A stretch of DNA of 64,000 nucleotides from Bacillus sp. ZZV12-4809 (GTDB lineage: Bacteria; Bacillota; Bacilli; Bacillales; Cytobacillaceae). Both the position numbers and the translations under genes were made by a program. The stretch spans positions 35,668 through 99,667 of the forward strand of contig NZ_VCRN01000017.1 in assembly GCF_009849585.1 (NCBI RefSeq), written 5' to 3'. Positions 8,873 through 17,927 of this stretch are shown here, one piece after another; the first letter of the stretch is position 1, and every line of letters begins with the position of its first letter. Below the pieces are notes generated by a model that saw only the letters and a list, made by a program, of their open reading frames with translations, was not told the DNA's origin and ran no database searches.

Positions 8873-10172
8873 TCTTATCGGTGTCGGCATCGGCCCATTC
8901 AATCTTGGCCTTGCCGCCATGATGGAAGAAACAGGAGGGAAGGATGTTCTGTTTTTTGAGCAAAGTACGGAATTCAATTGGCATAAAGGGATGCTGATTG
9001 AGGGAACAACCCTACAGGTGCCCTTTTTTGCTGACTTAATCAGCATGGCCGATGTACAGAGCCGATTTACCTTTTTAAATTATCTGCAAACCCATAACAG
9101 GCTTTACCATTTTTATTTTCTGGAGAAATTTCATATTACGCGAAAAGAATATAATGACTATTGCCGCTGGGTAGCGAATCAGCTCTCGTCCTGCCGATTT
9201 GGCTTCCGGGTGGAGAAAGTCACTCCATTAAATGAACTGTATGAAGTTACTGTCCGAAATGTGCAGACAGGGGAAACCGGGCATTACTTAACAAAACATG
9301 CGGCCCTCGGAATTGGAACCAGCCCGTCCGTCCCTTCACATCTGGAAGAGCATCTGGGTCCAAATATCCTGCATTCTTCTCAGTATATGGAGCAGAGAAG
9401 CGAGATTGAGCAGGCAGCCTCGATCACCGTGATCGGTTCTGGCCAGAGTGCAGCCGAGATTTTCTATGATCTGCTGCAAAATCAGGAAGAACGTGATTAT
9501 GAATTAAACTGGTTCACCCGGTCAAAAGGATTCTTTCCGATGGAATACAGCAAATTGGGCCTTGAGTATTTTTCGCCTGATTATATCGATTTCTTTTTCA
9601 AGCTTCCAGAGGAAAAGAAGGAGGATCTGCTTTCTAAGCAGGACTTGCTTTACAAGGGAATCAGCATGACAACGATCGCTGATATTTATGATCTTTTATA
9701 TGATAAAACGGCTGGCGGGGAAAAGCCGCCGATTCATTTGCTCGCCATGACAGAGCTGGCCGGAATCGAACGAAGGAATGGCACTCATCTGCTGACATTA
9801 AAGCATTGTGTGTCTGAAGAATTATTTCAGCTGGAGTCAGATGTCGTCATTCTTGGGACGGGCTATGCACCATCAATGCCGCATTTCCTTTTGGATATGC
9901 AGGATGAGATCGAGTGGGATAAACATAATCGCTTCAAGATAAATCGCGATTATACACTGGAGACTAGGACCAAAAAAGAAAATAAAATTTTCATCCAAAA
10001 TGGGGAGCTTCATACACATGGCATCGGTGCACCAGACCTCGGGCTTGGGGCGTACCGGAATGCTGTCATCATGAACCAGGTCTACGGAAGGGAAATCTAT
10101 CAGGTGAACAAAAAGAATGTATTTCAATCATTTGAAGCGGATGAATCCTGGAAAAAAGCCGCAGTAAGATAA
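8847..10172 (+). CDS. SidA/IucD/PvdA family amine N-monooxygenase (RhbE-like)
   Basis: A flavin-dependent N-hydroxylating monooxygenase of ~441 residues. It has the FAD motif YDLIGVGIGPFNLGLAAMM close to the N-terminus, the FAD/substrate segment TLQVPFFADLISM, the NADPH-binding motif VIGSGQSAAEIFYDL, and the C-terminal ATGY-like VVILGTGYAPSMP followed by THGIGAPDLGLGAYRNA. It should hydroxylate the primary amine of 1,3-diaminopropane. The start at 8847 is chosen because AAAGGAGAT lies seven bases upstream; the longer frame from 8814 has no comparable signal. The gene overlaps the acetyltransferase and is followed 12 bases later by the second NIS synthetase. Confidence 0.92.
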   Translation: MSLQQKVYDLIGVGIGPFNLGLAAMMEETGGKDVLFFEQSTEFNWHKGMLIEGTTLQVPFFADLISMADVQSRFTFLNYLQTHNRLYHFYFLEKFHITRKEYNDYCRWVANQLSSCRFGFRVEKVTPLNELYEVTVRNVQTGETGHYLTKHAALGIGTSPSVPSHLEEHLGPNILHSSQYMEQRSEIEQAASITVIGSGQSAAEIFYDLLQNQEERDYELNWFTRSKGFFPMEYSKLGLEYFSPDYIDFFFKLPEEKKEDLLSKQDLLYKGISMTTIADIYDLLYDKTAGGEKPPIHLLAMTELAGIERRNGTHLLTLKHCVSEELFQLESDVVILGTGYAPSMPHFLLDMQDEIEWDKHNRFKINRDYTLETRTKKENKIFIQNGELHTHGIGAPDLGLGAYRNAVIMNQVYGREIYQVNKKNVFQSFEADESWKKAAVR

Positions 10173-10184
10173 AGGAGGAATAGT

Positions 10185-11984
10185 ATGTTATATATCAATG
10201 AAATGGAAGAAATTCTGCAGAAGGAAGTATGGGAAAAGGTTAATCAAAATTTGGTGGCTAAAATGCTCTCAGAATTTATGTATGAGGATATGATTAAGCC
10301 TGAGTTAGAAGACGGTATGTACTTCTTGCTGACAGCCGCAGGCCGCAAGTATCGCTATCGGGCAGAAAAGCGATTATTTGACAGTTTTGATGTAAAATCA
10401 GGTTCTGTTGAAGCCTGCGAAAACGACACATGGCATCCGGCTGTCAATGCCATTCAATTTCTCACTGATATTAAGGAGAATATTGGCATGTCATCCGAAA
10501 CTGCGGGGCATCTGATCAGGGAACTGAATCAAACCCTGATTGCTGATGCAAATTTGATGGTGCATCACAGAAAAACTGCTGATGCACTAACGGAGCTTGA
10601 TTATGAAGAGCTGGAAGGCGAAATGACAGGACACCCCTGGATTACGTACAACAAAGGACGCATCGGTTTTGGCTTGGATGATTACGTAAATTTCGCACCG
10701 GAAAATCAGAATGAGACGAAGCTGTTCTGGGTAGCGGTCCGCCGGGAGCGCAGCCAATTCCAGAGCGTCACTGACCTGAACTATGAGAAACTGATCGAGA
10801 ATGAACTCGGTGCTGAAATGATCATGCATTTTTCAGGCATCATCAGGAAATATGGATTAAATCCAGAAGATTACTATTTTATGCCGGTGCATGAGTGGCA
10901 ATGGAAAAATGTTCTGATCCAAAACTTCCCGGAGGATTTGGCGTATAAAAACATGATTCCTCTTGAAGAAGGAACGGATCATTATCTGCCCCAGCAGTCC
11001 ATACGGACATTTGTGAATGTGAGTGATAAGAGGAAACACCATGTGAAGCTTCCGATGAGCATTTTGAATACGCTGGTCTACCGCGGGCTTCCTTCTGAAC
11101 GGACGGTGATTGCCCCGCAGGTTACGGCCTTTATTAAAGGCATTTTTGAGAATGACAGCTTCTTAAAGGAAGATTGCGAGGTTGTTCTGCCGGGAGAAAT
11201 TGCAAGCTTAAATGTCGACCATCCTCACTACAGCTCATTAAATGGCGCACCCTACCAGTACAATGAAATGCTGGGTGCGATTTGGCGCGAAAGCATTTAT
11301 GGGTATTTGAAGACGGGGGAAAAGCCAATCACGCTGGCCGCACTTCATCATGTCGATGCCTACGGAAAACCGTATGTTCAGAGTCTGATCGAGCAGTCCG
11401 GATTAAGCGCGAATGAATGGATGAAGCAGTTTTTCCATGTCATCATGCCGCCGCTCCTGCATTTCCTTTATCAGTACGGAACCGTATTTTCACCTCATGG
11501 GCAAAATACCATACTCATATTAAAAGATTCAAAACCAGTGAGATTGGCAGTTAAGGATTATGTAGATGACGTTAATATTTCAGACCAGCCTTTCCCGGAG
11601 CTCGCCGGTTTGGATGAGGATCTGAAAGCCGTGCTGCGCAGTGAACCGCCTGAGGGTCTTACACAATTTATTTTTACTGGCCTGTTCATCTGCCACCTCC
11701 GCTATTTATCAAACGTGCTGATCAATCATTACTTAATGGATGAAAAAACGTTCTGGTCCTATCTGGCAGAAGCCATTCAGGATTATCAGGCAAAGTTCCC
11801 GCAGCTTGAGGAACGGTTCAAGTTATTTGATTTCTTTAAGCCGGAGCTGACCAAGCTCTGCCTGAACCGAAACCGGATGGTGGACTATGGATACGGTGAC
11901 GGGGAAGACCGTCCGCATGCCTCTGAATTCGGGAAAGTGCGCAATGCCTTGCATGATATTAAGGAAGAGAGGATTATGGTGTAA
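10185..11984 (+). CDS. IucA/IucC family NIS siderophore synthetase (RhbF-like)
   Basis: The second citrate-amide synthetase of the operon, 599 residues, with GHPWITYNKGRIGFG, YFMPVHEWQWKNVLIQNF, SIRTFVNVSDKRKHHVKLP and MPPLLHFLYQYGTVFSPHGQN. The conserved HxQN-like motif of the family appears here as HGQN. It begins with ATG behind AAAGGAGGAA. It is the last gene of the six-gene operon; nothing like the decenoyl transferase RhbG and no receptor, exporter or ABC importer gene follows. The expected product of this gene set is schizokinen (bis-hydroxamate of citrate) rather than rhizobactin 1021, which is an inference from gene content. Confidence 0.92.
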   Translation: MLYINEMEEILQKEVWEKVNQNLVAKMLSEFMYEDMIKPELEDGMYFLLTAAGRKYRYRAEKRLFDSFDVKSGSVEACENDTWHPAVNAIQFLTDIKENIGMSSETAGHLIRELNQTLIADANLMVHHRKTADALTELDYEELEGEMTGHPWITYNKGRIGFGLDDYVNFAPENQNETKLFWVAVRRERSQFQSVTDLNYEKLIENELGAEMIMHFSGIIRKYGLNPEDYYFMPVHEWQWKNVLIQNFPEDLAYKNMIPLEEGTDHYLPQQSIRTFVNVSDKRKHHVKLPMSILNTLVYRGLPSERTVIAPQVTAFIKGIFENDSFLKEDCEVVLPGEIASLNVDHPHYSSLNGAPYQYNEMLGAIWRESIYGYLKTGEKPITLAALHHVDAYGKPYVQSLIEQSGLSANEWMKQFFHVIMPPLLHFLYQYGTVFSPHGQNTILILKDSKPVRLAVKDYVDDVNISDQPFPELAGLDEDLKAVLRSEPPEGLTQFIFTGLFICHLRYLSNVLINHYLMDEKTFWSYLAEAIQDYQAKFPQLEERFKLFDFFKPELTKLCLNRNRMVDYGYGDGEDRPHASEFGKVRNALHDIKEERIMV

Positions 11985-11987
11985 TTA

Positions 11988-12018
11988 GCAGCTGTCCGGC
12001 TGCAGGCTTTTGTCTTTT
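11988..12018 (+). terminator. Weak terminator after the siderophore operon
   Basis: GCAGC (11988-11992) pairs with GCTGC (11999-12003), followed by a T-rich run TTTTGTCTTTTT. The stem is short, so efficiency is uncertain. Confidence 0.45.
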
Positions 12019-12019
12019 T

Positions 12020-12235
12020 GCTGTTTTCGTAAAGTTTGTTGCTTTTTCATAACCTAGTTTTATTTGTTGAGTTGATTGGAGCGGAGGGCACTTGACTCCA
12101 GCGGGAGGAGAGGGAAGTGTGAGACCCCGCAGGCGAAGCCGAGGAGGCTCGCATTCCTCCCCGCGGAAAGCAAGTGACTGTAGCGGAAATCAACGGTCAG
12201 AATTTTTAAACCAAAACAATAATCTTTTAGAATAC
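12020..12235. repeat. Dispersed palindromic Bacillus repeat, intact copy
   Basis: The core (12071-12198) starts with GTTGATTGGAGCGGA and ends with GCGGAAATCAACGG, so its ends are inverted repeats. Inner arms CACTTG/CAAGTG and a GC-rich centre (GTGAGACCCCGCAGGC, GAGGAGGCTC, CCCGCGGAAAG) also pair. The flank GCTGTTTTCG(T/C)AAAGTTTGTTGCT and a right-hand AAAACAAT(A/T)(A/T)TCT are shared with a second copy at 55941-56200, so the mobile or copied unit is longer than the core. It has no coding capacity. I recall similar elements scattered widely in Bacillus genomes. Confidence 0.8.
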
Positions 12236-12265
12236 ATCCTATACTTTAGACCAGCAAATTAATCA

Positions 12266-12566
12266 TTGACATAGAATACAGAAGCATGCATAATAATTCT
12301 AATCTTATGAAAATATCAACAGCATTGACAGGGAATCAGTAAATAGAACTCAGGCAATAAGAGAGCGGGATTCACCGGCTGAAAGATCCTGCAGTCTGCA
12401 AAGCTATTGAACCTAGCCCTTGAGCTGCCAGGCAAACCTGGCCGAATTCCTGCGTTAAAGGATATTCAAAGCGGGCACTTGCAGTGTAAAGTGCCAATGA
12501 AGGTGGTACCGCGAAAGACAAAGCTCTTCCGTCCTTTTTATAGGGATGGGAGGGCTTTTTTTTACA
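12266..12566 (+). promoter_or_regulatory. Proline T-box riboswitch with terminator upstream of proBA
   Basis: The promoter is TTGACA (12266-12271) and CATAAT (12289-12294), 17 bases apart. The transcript contains a stem I region with specifier loop TTGAACCTAG, in which CCT (12412-12414) is a proline codon. It also carries the canonical T-box AAGGTGGTACCGCG near 12500-12513. The terminator arms are AGCTCTTCCGTCC and GGATGGGAGGGCT (about 12520-12558) with a run of eight T. Uncharged tRNA-Pro should pair with the T-box, prevent termination and switch on proBA. Confidence 0.93.
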
Positions 12567-12617
12567 TCCTGCTCCATGAAGCGGGAGAAATGATGATTAA
12601 GGGAAGGGTGGTGCCCT

Positions 12618-13748
12618 GTGAAGAAGGAACGGATTGTGGTGAAAATCGGAAGCAGTTCACTGACGAATAACAATGGCGGATTGTGCATGGAAAAATTGGA
12701 GGAGCATGCAGCTGCCCTTTCGCGGCTAAAAGAGAAGGGGCATGAAGTTATATTAATATCATCTGGAGCGGTTGCGGCAGGATTTGCAGATCTTGGCTAT
12801 CCTTCGCGCCCGGTGACAATTGCCGGAAAACAGGCCGCAGCCGCAGTGGGTCAGGGGTTATTAATGCAGGGTTATACGGAAGCATTCAAAATGCATGGCA
12901 TCGTTGCAGCGCAAATGCTGCTGACAAGGCAAAACTTCCTGCATAAGGAGCAGTATCAAAATGCATATGCCACATTGTCCGAACTATTGAAGCGGAATGT
13001 ACTGCCAATAATAAATGAAAATGATTCTGTATCGATCGAGGAGCTGGCCTTCGGTGATAATGATATGCTGTCGGCCCTTGTGTGCGGGCTTGTACAGGCA
13101 GAGCGCCTGATCATCCTGACAGATATAAATGGAATATATGACTCCAATCCGCGTACAAATACAGAAGCCAAAAAATTCAATTTTATAACAGAAATATCGG
13201 ATGACCTGATGAATGCTGCCGCAGGGTCAGGCTCAAGGGTCGGAACCGGCGGAATGGTGACAAAGCTTTCGGCGGCAAAGACTGCCCTGGCACTCGGTGT
13301 GCAGGTTTTCATTGGCGTCGGACAAGGGGAAGAAAAGCTGATAGAGATCCTCGAAGGCAAAGGGGATGGGACTTATATCGGCACCCGAACTCAGCCAAGG
13401 GTCAAGACCTCCAAGCAGTGGCTTGCGCTGCATTCAGTTCCGAATGGGAAAATTGAAGTGGACCACGGAGCTGCGCGGGCCATATTAACACAGGGAAAAA
13501 GTCTTCTGCCTGCAGGTGTCACTGGGATTTCGGGCCATTTTCATATACAGGATGTCGTGGAAGTGATTGGACCAAAAGGAGATTTGATCGGCAAAGGGCA
13601 GGTTAATTTCTCATCGGATGAACTGCGGGCCATTAAAGGGCTATCCAGTTCGGAAGCCATGCAGAAAGCAGGGAGTGACCGCCGGGTTGTCATACACCGG
13701 GATCACTGGGTAAGCCAAAAAAGAAAGGAGAAAAGTTCATGGAATTAG
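12618..13748 (+). CDS. proB: Glutamate 5-kinase
   Basis: A 376-residue kinase that phosphorylates glutamate to gamma-glutamyl phosphate, the first step of proline synthesis. The amino-acid kinase domain shows [45 protein letters not shown] and [17 protein letters not shown]-terminal PUA domain (about residues 280-365) is present. The start is GTG at 12618, the first in-frame start after the T-box terminator. It overlaps proA by 10 bases. Regulation by the preceding proline T-box fits an anabolic, proline-starvation-induced operon. Confidence 0.96.
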   Translation: MKKERIVVKIGSSSLTNNNGGLCMEKLEEHAAALSRLKEKGHEVILISSGAVAAGFADLGYPSRPVTIAGKQAAAAVGQGLLMQGYTEAFKMHGIVAAQMLLTRQNFLHKEQYQNAYATLSELLKRNVLPIINENDSVSIEELAFGDNDMLSALVCGLVQAERLIILTDINGIYDSNPRTNTEAKKFNFITEISDDLMNAAAGSGSRVGTGGMVTKLSAAKTALALGVQVFIGVGQGEEKLIEILEGKGDGTYIGTRTQPRVKTSKQWLALHSVPNGKIEVDHGAARAILTQGKSLLPAGVTGISGHFHIQDVVEVIGPKGDLIGKGQVNFSSDELRAIKGLSSSEAMQKAGSDRRVVIHRDHWVSQKRKEKSSWN

Positions 13749-14971
13749 CACTGAAAGGAAAAAGAGCGAAGAATGCCGCAGCAGAGCTGGCGAAAAAAAC
13801 AACACAGCAAAAAAATCATGCATTAGAACTCATCTCACAGCAGCTGATGCGGGAGAAGGATTTTATTTTAGCCCAAAACGAAAAGGACCTGGAGGCAGGA
13901 ACGGAAAATGGAATGAGCGAAGCTTTGCTGGACCGTCTGCGGTTAACTGAAGCCCGGCTTCAGGATATGGCGGACGCACTTATTCAGCTTGCGCGGCTGG
14001 ATGATCCAATTGGAGAGGTCTTATCCGCATGGGAACGCCCGAATGGGCTCAGCATTACACAGGTCCGGGTTCCGCTTGGCGTCGTCGGCATGATCTATGA
14101 AGCCCGTCCCAATGTAACGGTCGATGCATCAAGCTTATGTCTGAAAACAGGCAATGCTGTCATGCTGCGCGGAAGTTCGACAGCCATTCACTCCAATAAA
14201 GCCATTGTGAAGGTTATTCATCATGCCCTTGAAAAAAGCGACTTGCCCCCTGAGGCCGTCCAGCTTATTGAGGATACGAGCCGGGAAACTGCTTCAGGGT
14301 TGTTCAAACTGAACGAATACCTGGATGTCCTGATTCCGCGTGGAGGAGCGAAGCTGATTCGAACAGTTGTTGAGAACTCAACTGTCCCGGTACTTGAGAC
14401 AGGTGCCGGCAATTGCCATATCTATATTGATGAAATTGCTGATAAGGAAATGGCGGTTAGCATAGCAGTTAATGCCAAAACACAGCGCCCGTCCGTCTGC
14501 AATGCATGCGAGACCATTCTTGTTCACAGGGAGTGGAAGGGTCTTTATGATCTTGTAAATGCTCTTAAGGAAAAAGGAGTGGTGATTCATGCTGGTGAAG
14601 GTGTTAGCGGGGAAGGGATCATCCCGGCCGCTGAGAAGGACTGGGCTCTTGAATATTTAGGAATGGAAGTCGCCTTGAAAGTGACGGACAGCGTGGATGA
14701 TGCCATTTCGCATATCAACCGCTACGGCACAAAACATTCTGAAGCGATTATTTCTTCAAACCCGGAAAATGTGGAAAAATTCCTGAATGAAGTCGATGCA
14801 GCGGCAGTTTACCATAATGCATCTACACGCTTTACAGATGGCTTTGAGTTTGGGTTTGGTGCTGAAATCGGCATCAGCACCCAAAAGCTCCATGCCCGGG
14901 GTCCGATGGGACTGCCTGCTCTGACTTCGACGAAATATATAGTGAAAGGGAATGGGCAGGTAAAGAAATAA
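13739..14971 (+). CDS. proA: Gamma-glutamyl phosphate reductase
   Basis: A 410-residue NADPH-dependent aldehyde dehydrogenase superfamily enzyme that reduces gamma-glutamyl phosphate to glutamate semialdehyde. Diagnostic stretches are [40 protein letters not shown], the catalytic-cysteine region [14 protein letters not shown], and [21 protein letters not shown] at the C-terminus. The ATG at 13739 follows AAAGGAGAAAAG inside the end of proB. Length and motifs are complete, and the two enzymes probably act as a complex because the intermediate is labile. Confidence 0.97.
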   Translation: MELALKGKRAKNAAAELAKKTTQQKNHALELISQQLMREKDFILAQNEKDLEAGTENGMSEALLDRLRLTEARLQDMADALIQLARLDDPIGEVLSAWERPNGLSITQVRVPLGVVGMIYEARPNVTVDASSLCLKTGNAVMLRGSSTAIHSNKAIVKVIHHALEKSDLPPEAVQLIEDTSRETASGLFKLNEYLDVLIPRGGAKLIRTVVENSTVPVLETGAGNCHIYIDEIADKEMAVSIAVNAKTQRPSVCNACETILVHREWKGLYDLVNALKEKGVVIHAGEGVSGEGIIPAAEKDWALEYLGMEVALKVTDSVDDAISHINRYGTKHSEAIISSNPENVEKFLNEVDAAAVYHNASTRFTDGFEFGFGAEIGISTQKLHARGPMGLPALTSTKYIVKGNGQVKK

Positions 14972-15095
14972 GTGGAAAATTCAGGGGCAGTTTCTGAACA
15001 TGACAACAGCAGAAATGCCCTTGCTGGTAAAATAATGATATCGTTTTCTTCATAATTGATGCTAAAATAAAAGAAAAACACGTAAAGAGGACTAT

Positions 15096-16355
15096 ATGAA
15101 AAAACATACTGGTCAAATTTCACTTGTGCTTATTTCCATTTTATTTACATCATACCAATCTATTTTACATCAGGAAAAATTTCTTTCCTTTGATTTTTTT
15201 CTATTTACATGTATTGCCTGGTTTGTAGGCTGGCAGTTTGATAAGACCAGGTATTATGCAGAAAAAGTGCGGGCCAGCAAGGAAAGCTATAAATTGCTTT
15301 TGGAATCACTTCCGGTTTCCGTGCTAATACATAAGGACTATAAAATTTTATATGCAAACTCCACTGCAGTCAGTGCTTTGTCCAGATCGGGTACCGATTC
15401 ATTAACAGGATTATCCCTGCATGATATTATTGAGCCTGACTACAAGGACCGCTTTCATGAACGATATCGGCACATAACAGCAGAGAAGGAGCTTTTCAAT
15501 AATACGGAATATATGATCAGACGCAATGACGGAACAAAGAGCTATTTTGAAGTCTGCTCACGCATTGTGGACTTTGAAGGAACAGAGGCCATCCTTTCGC
15601 TCGCATCAGATATTTCCGATAAAAAAGAGGAACAGGAAAACCTTCTGCAAAAATCGGAAAAGCTTGCACTTCTTGGGCAGATGGCAGCCGGTATCGCCCA
15701 TGAAATCCGAAACCCGCTTACATCGATCAAAGGCTTTGTTCAGCTTTTCAAGTCAAGCAGCAAAAAAGAAGAGTATTTTGATATAGTGCTTTCAGAACTG
15801 GACCGCATAAATGGGATCGTCGGGGAGTTTTTAGTGCTGGCCAAGCCTGCGGCAAACATATTTGAAAAAGAGGATCTGACAAAATTAATCAACGAAGTTA
15901 TTCTCCTGAGCAATACCCAGTCCATTTTAAACAATGTGGAAATCAACGTGGAAAATAATCTTCACGCCCCCATGGTTCACTGTGAAAAAAACCAATTGAA
16001 GCAAGTTTTCCTGAATATCATTAAGAACGCAATGGAAGCCATGCCAGGCGGCGGCAAATTAACCATTAAAGTCTTGAAAAAAAACTGCAATACGATTTCC
16101 GTTCAATTCATTGATCAAGGGGTAGGCATTCCGGAAGAACGGATTTCAAGCCTGGGAGAACCGTTCTATACAACGAAGGAAAAAGGAACCGGATTGGGTC
16201 TGATGATTTGCTATAAGATTATCGAAAACCATAATGGCCGATTAACCATCGAAAGCAAAGTCGGGGAAGGCACGAAGATGGAAATTGAACTTCCATATGA
16301 GAATGACATGATGAATGCAGAAGAAATAGAACACAGAAACACAGTTCTCAATTAG
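15096..16355 (+). CDS. PAS-domain sensor histidine kinase, sporulation-kinase-like
   Basis: A 419-residue kinase. Two short hydrophobic segments (about residues 8-23 and 30-46) anchor the N-terminus. A PAS domain spans roughly 60-175 (LPVSVLIHKDYKILYAN). The HisKA domain contains the phosphorylated His in AAGIAHEIRNPLTSIKGFVQLF, and the HATPase domain contains the N box NIIKNAMEAMPGGG, DQGVGIPEE, and TTKEKGTGLGLMICYKI. This architecture and the H-box sequence resemble the KinA-E kinases that feed the Spo0A phosphorelay. No response regulator gene is adjacent, as is usual for those orphan kinases. The signal and true partner are unknown. AGAGGA precedes the ATG. A terminator follows. Confidence 0.88.
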   Translation: MKKHTGQISLVLISILFTSYQSILHQEKFLSFDFFLFTCIAWFVGWQFDKTRYYAEKVRASKESYKLLLESLPVSVLIHKDYKILYANSTAVSALSRSGTDSLTGLSLHDIIEPDYKDRFHERYRHITAEKELFNNTEYMIRRNDGTKSYFEVCSRIVDFEGTEAILSLASDISDKKEEQENLLQKSEKLALLGQMAAGIAHEIRNPLTSIKGFVQLFKSSSKKEEYFDIVLSELDRINGIVGEFLVLAKPAANIFEKEDLTKLINEVILLSNTQSILNNVEINVENNLHAPMVHCEKNQLKQVFLNIIKNAMEAMPGGGKLTIKVLKKNCNTISVQFIDQGVGIPEERISSLGEPFYTTKEKGTGLGLMICYKIIENHNGRLTIESKVGEGTKMEIELPYENDMMNAEEIEHRNTVLN

Positions 16356-16362
16356 AAAACTG

Positions 16363-16392
16363 GCAGTGCATCCAAAATGCGCTGTCTTTTTT
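16363..16392 (+). terminator. Terminator after the histidine kinase gene
   Basis: CAGTGCA (16363-16369) pairs with TGCGCTG (16377-16383) through a 7-base loop and is followed by TCTTTTTTT. Confidence 0.75.
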
Positions 16393-16454
16393 TGTCCGCA
16401 GCAAAAGGGCAGGTTGCATAGAATGTTATAATTATAGTAAATACATTTAATACG

Positions 16455-17534
16455 GTGATTATAGTGTTATATTTCCTTTTGCTCGGTTTTCTTTTTGTGG
16501 GGACCGTTTTATTTATCATTCTAAAAAAAATAAATATCCATACGGCTGCCATGGCCGCGGTAATGGCGTTCGGCATTGTGACACAGGGGGTTTTGCTCAA
16601 TTTCTTCGGGATGCCTTTCTTTTTGGGAAGCTTCGGCAAGATTCTTAGTATAGCAGATTTAGCGTTATGGCTGGCTTTCCTTGTATCCATTGGGATGACT
16701 ATCTTCAAGGGTGAGTTCAAAATGCTGCATTATGCTAATCCCATTAATCGGTTTGGCATCGGCACCTGGGTGGCCGGCACTTCGATTTGCGGGATCATAT
16801 TCTACAGGCAATTTGGAGCAGGTGCGGAAGCACAGGCATTGGCCATTCTAAATGCGGGTTTATGGGCTTTTTATATCTGGATTAGCCTGCTGGGCTTCAA
16901 GGAGCTCAGAACTTCACCTATTGGCCGGCAGGCACATGGTGTTCTGCTGCTGACCGCCGTCAGCACACAGTCACTTGTACTCCTGTTTAATACGGTCTTT
17001 CATGAGGTGTCTGCCGTTTTGAATGCGGCTCTTATTTTTACTGGATTTCTTTTTTATTTTATCAGTGCCTGGTTTATCCTGAAGCGTTATGCCGTTCGCG
17101 GCTGGAATGCAGCGAAGGACTGGAATAACACCAATTGCATTTTGCACGGTGCGCTATCAATCAGCGGGCTTGCCATGTATAAATCAGGGTTCGCTGACGG
17201 AACAAATGTTATGTGGTTTTGGCTGGCCGTTTTCCTGGTCTTTTTGATCGTTGAGGCTGTTGAAATCATAAGGCTCGTCTTGCGAATTCGGCTTTATGGC
17301 TTTAAAGAAGGCATCTTCACTTATGATGTGACACAGTGGAGCCGGATCTTTACGTTTGCGATGTTCTTTACTTTCACCTTTTTCATCGAAAGCCCTTTGC
17401 AGGCAGTCATCCTGAATACAGGCATCTGGATCATTTTATTGTTATTGGCCGTTGAAATATATTTATGTGCGGAATCATTAAGAAGAAAACAGGTCCGAAT
17501 TCCTGCTTCATTCAGAAAGGAAACTTCGGCCTAA
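16455..17534 (+). CDS. Polytopic membrane protein of unknown function
   Basis: A ~359-residue protein with about ten hydrophobic segments and only short hydrophilic loops; the C-terminus is basic and cytoplasmic-looking. Motifs such as RFGIGTWVAGTSICGIIF and FGVxxQGVLLNFFG-like stretches did not let me name a family with confidence. A distant relation to TDT/SLAC1-like anion channels is possible but unproven. The start is a GTG at 16455, or the GTG nine bases later, which has GGTGA five bases before it; neither has a strong ribosome binding site. It is monocistronic. The stop is followed almost immediately by a short copy of the 20-bp GCACA repeat family. Confidence 0.7.
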   Translation: MIIVLYFLLLGFLFVGTVLFIILKKINIHTAAMAAVMAFGIVTQGVLLNFFGMPFFLGSFGKILSIADLALWLAFLVSIGMTIFKGEFKMLHYANPINRFGIGTWVAGTSICGIIFYRQFGAGAEAQALAILNAGLWAFYIWISLLGFKELRTSPIGRQAHGVLLLTAVSTQSLVLLFNTVFHEVSAVLNAALIFTGFLFYFISAWFILKRYAVRGWNAAKDWNNTNCILHGALSISGLAMYKSGFADGTNVMWFWLAVFLVFLIVEAVEIIRLVLRIRLYGFKEGIFTYDVTQWSRIFTFAMFFTFTFFIESPLQAVILNTGIWIILLLLAVEIYLCAESLRRKQVRIPASFRKETSA

Positions 17535-17535
17535 G

Positions 17536-17635
17536 TGCTGAACGCACATAAATATTTTTATCCGCACATAAAAAATGCTTATCCGCACATAAATCTGGCT
17601 ATGCGCACAGAATTTCACGCTATCCGCACAGAAAT
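17536..17635. repeat. Short relative of the 41-bp GCACA array
   Basis: Five half-units spaced 20-21 bp apart: GAACGCACATAAA, two TTATCCGCACATAAA, CTATGCGCACAGAA and CTATCCGCACAGAAA. They belong to the same family as the array at 601-947. The copy lies directly after a plus-strand membrane protein gene, as that array does. Confidence 0.8.
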
Positions 17636-17670
17636 TGATTTCAGCAGCGATAATTCCATAAGAAAATGAA

Positions 17671-17717
17671 AAAAAGAGCCAGCCGCATGCGATTTTGCAA
17701 TGTGACTGGCTCTTTTT
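17671..17717 (+). terminator. Long terminator hairpin
   Basis: AAAAAGAGCCAG (17671-17682) pairs with CTGGCTCTTTTT (17706-17717). The loop contains a further small stem. The T-run on one side and A-run on the other suit bidirectional use. Confidence 0.8.
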
Positions 17718-17810
17718 AGGCCTTTTGAACGGATTTTCAAATAGGCACTTAACTTGAGTATAGGACAAGTTTGCTTCCGGGAAGGCTGAAGGTAAGGAGG
17801 CGATGTATAA

Positions 17811-17903
17811 ATGGATACCTTTGAAGTGTTGTCATTGATGATCAGTTTCGGTATGTTTGTTATCGCCATGCTCCAATTCACAGACAGAGACAGAAATTCA
17901 TGA
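17811..17903 (+). CDS. BsrE-like small hydrophobic toxin (type I toxin-antitoxin family)
   Basis: A 30-residue protein: a short N-terminus (MDTFEVLSLM), one membrane helix of about 18 residues (ISFGMFVIAMLQF region) and a charged tail DRDRNS. The length, the F-x-x-L-x-L-M pattern and the helix position match the BsrE/holin-like toxin group of Bacillus type I systems, in which a small membrane peptide is silenced by an antisense RNA. The ATG at 17811 has a strong AAGGAGG about 10 bases upstream. A terminator follows at once. The antisense RNA would overlap the 3' end from the minus strand, where the redox lipoprotein gene converges; I could not identify its promoter with confidence. Confidence 0.72.
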   Translation: MDTFEVLSLMISFGMFVIAMLQFTDRDRNS

Positions 17904-17927
17904 ACACGCTAACCAGCGTGTTTTTTT
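17904..17927. terminator. Terminator shared by the toxin gene and the convergent redox gene
   Basis: ACACGCT (17904-17910) and AGCGTGT (17915-17921) with loop AACC, then a run of seven T on the plus strand. It touches the stop codon of the minus-strand gene. Confidence 0.8.

Noticed and set aside
12407..12670. Plus-strand 87-codon ORF across the T-box
   Set aside because: It covers the specifier, T-box and terminator, which are RNA elements, and runs out of frame into proB.
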